Assembly (NCBI GenBank): GCA_030643245.1
Contig: DAOWME010000067.1
Location: forward strand, 1-12,348
Length of the DNA stretch: 12,348 nucleotides
Reading direction: 5' to 3'
DNA from: Deltaproteobacteria bacterium
GTDB taxonomy: Bacteria; Desulfobacterota; UBA8473
The notes under the pieces were generated by a model. The model was given only the letters and a program-made list of their open reading frames with translations, ran no database searches and was not told the DNA's origin. Of the stretch, positions 12,209-12,348 are shown one piece after another. The stretch's first letter is position 1. Each line of letters starts with the position of its first letter. Both the position numbers and the translations under genes were made by a program.

Positions 12209-12348
12209 TTAGGGACGTGGCCGAAATAACTTCCCCATTTGTACATCTCATCTTCAGGCCATCTTTGCCCGATCTTCAAACACAAAATCCTCGAAATAGG
12301 CAAAACTATTCCTGTGGTTTTGTATTTTCAGATCGAACAAATCTGACC
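12209..12348 (+). repeat. Palindromic element, copy D, truncated by the window end
   Basis: From TTAGGGACGTGGCCGAAATA it follows copy A closely over about 130 bases (I count fewer than ten differences by eye), in the same orientation. The window stops at AAATCTGACC, equivalent to about base 144 of copy A, so the right outer arm is missing. The central loop differs (GGCAAAACTA against GGTCAGACTA), whereas the AAAATCCTC and GATCGAACAAATCTG words are unchanged. Confidence 0.85.

Noticed and set aside
12063..12251. 62-residue minus-strand frame
   Set aside because: Low-complexity composition, overlap with palindromic copy D, no Shine-Dalgarno and no family features.
1..12348. CRISPR array
   Set aside because: The repeats are long, few, palindromic and kilobases apart, with no regular spacers and no cas genes.
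5..12348. Copies A and D as the ends of one large composite transposon
   Set aside because: No transposase, integrase or other mobility gene lies between them; further copies occur inside, and the cargo is ordinary metabolism. A repeat-limited assembly explains it better.

Overview
All calls come from reading the sequence alone; no alignment, folding or database search was run. The gene content and style (a Re-type citrate synthase, an Aquifex-type aconitase, a DUF3795/DUF3786 protein, an AcuB-like CBS-ACT protein, moderate GC, intergenic regions full of long palindromes) suggest an anaerobic bacterium of the Desulfobacterota (old Deltaproteobacteria: Syntrophobacterales, Desulfobacterales or relatives), probably an uncultured one. 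This placement is inference from gene families.

Layout. (1) 242-4801, minus strand: a three-gene operon running Re-citrate synthase, then aconitase (coupled through a TAGTG stop/start overlap), then isocitrate/isopropylmalate-family dehydrogenase. Together they turn oxaloacetate and acetyl-CoA into 2-oxoglutarate, the anaerobic oxidative half-TCA route to glutamate. (2) 5030-6859, minus strand, just upstream of the operon: an APC-family permease fused to a C-terminal PTS EIIA-type domain. A small plus-strand zinc-ribbon reading frame lies in the gap between them. (3) 6865-7500: a possible PhoH-like gene remnant with its own terminator, then a strong sigma-70-type promoter and a 185-bp palindrome that ends exactly at the Shine-Dalgarno of a CBS-CBS-ACT protein (7516-8199). 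(4) 8200-9410: about 1.2 kb without an intact large gene. It holds a nested palindrome, a CTCCCCC hairpin, a frameshifted GAF-domain remnant, a GTAG-type REP hairpin, a possible 46-residue Cys-rich reading frame and a 142-bp element with perfect 19-bp inverted ends. (5) 9411-11809, minus strand: a DUF3795-DUF3786 protein, then queE and queC, which form 7-cyano-7-deazaguanine for queuosine. (6) 11810-12348: an upstream regulatory region and a second, truncated copy of the palindrome that opens the window.

The most unusual feature is a dispersed family of about 140-190 bp near-palindromic elements. Copies lie at 5-192, 7319-7503, 9246-9387 and 12209-12348 (cut by the window end), and a fragment at about 8211-8414 is interrupted by a second palindromic element. 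The inner body is conserved between copies, while the outermost 19-26 bp arms differ between copies yet stay self-complementary within each. All four main copies point the same way, and they sit at gene or operon boundaries. Both window ends fall in copies, which suggests the sequence was cut at repeats during assembly.
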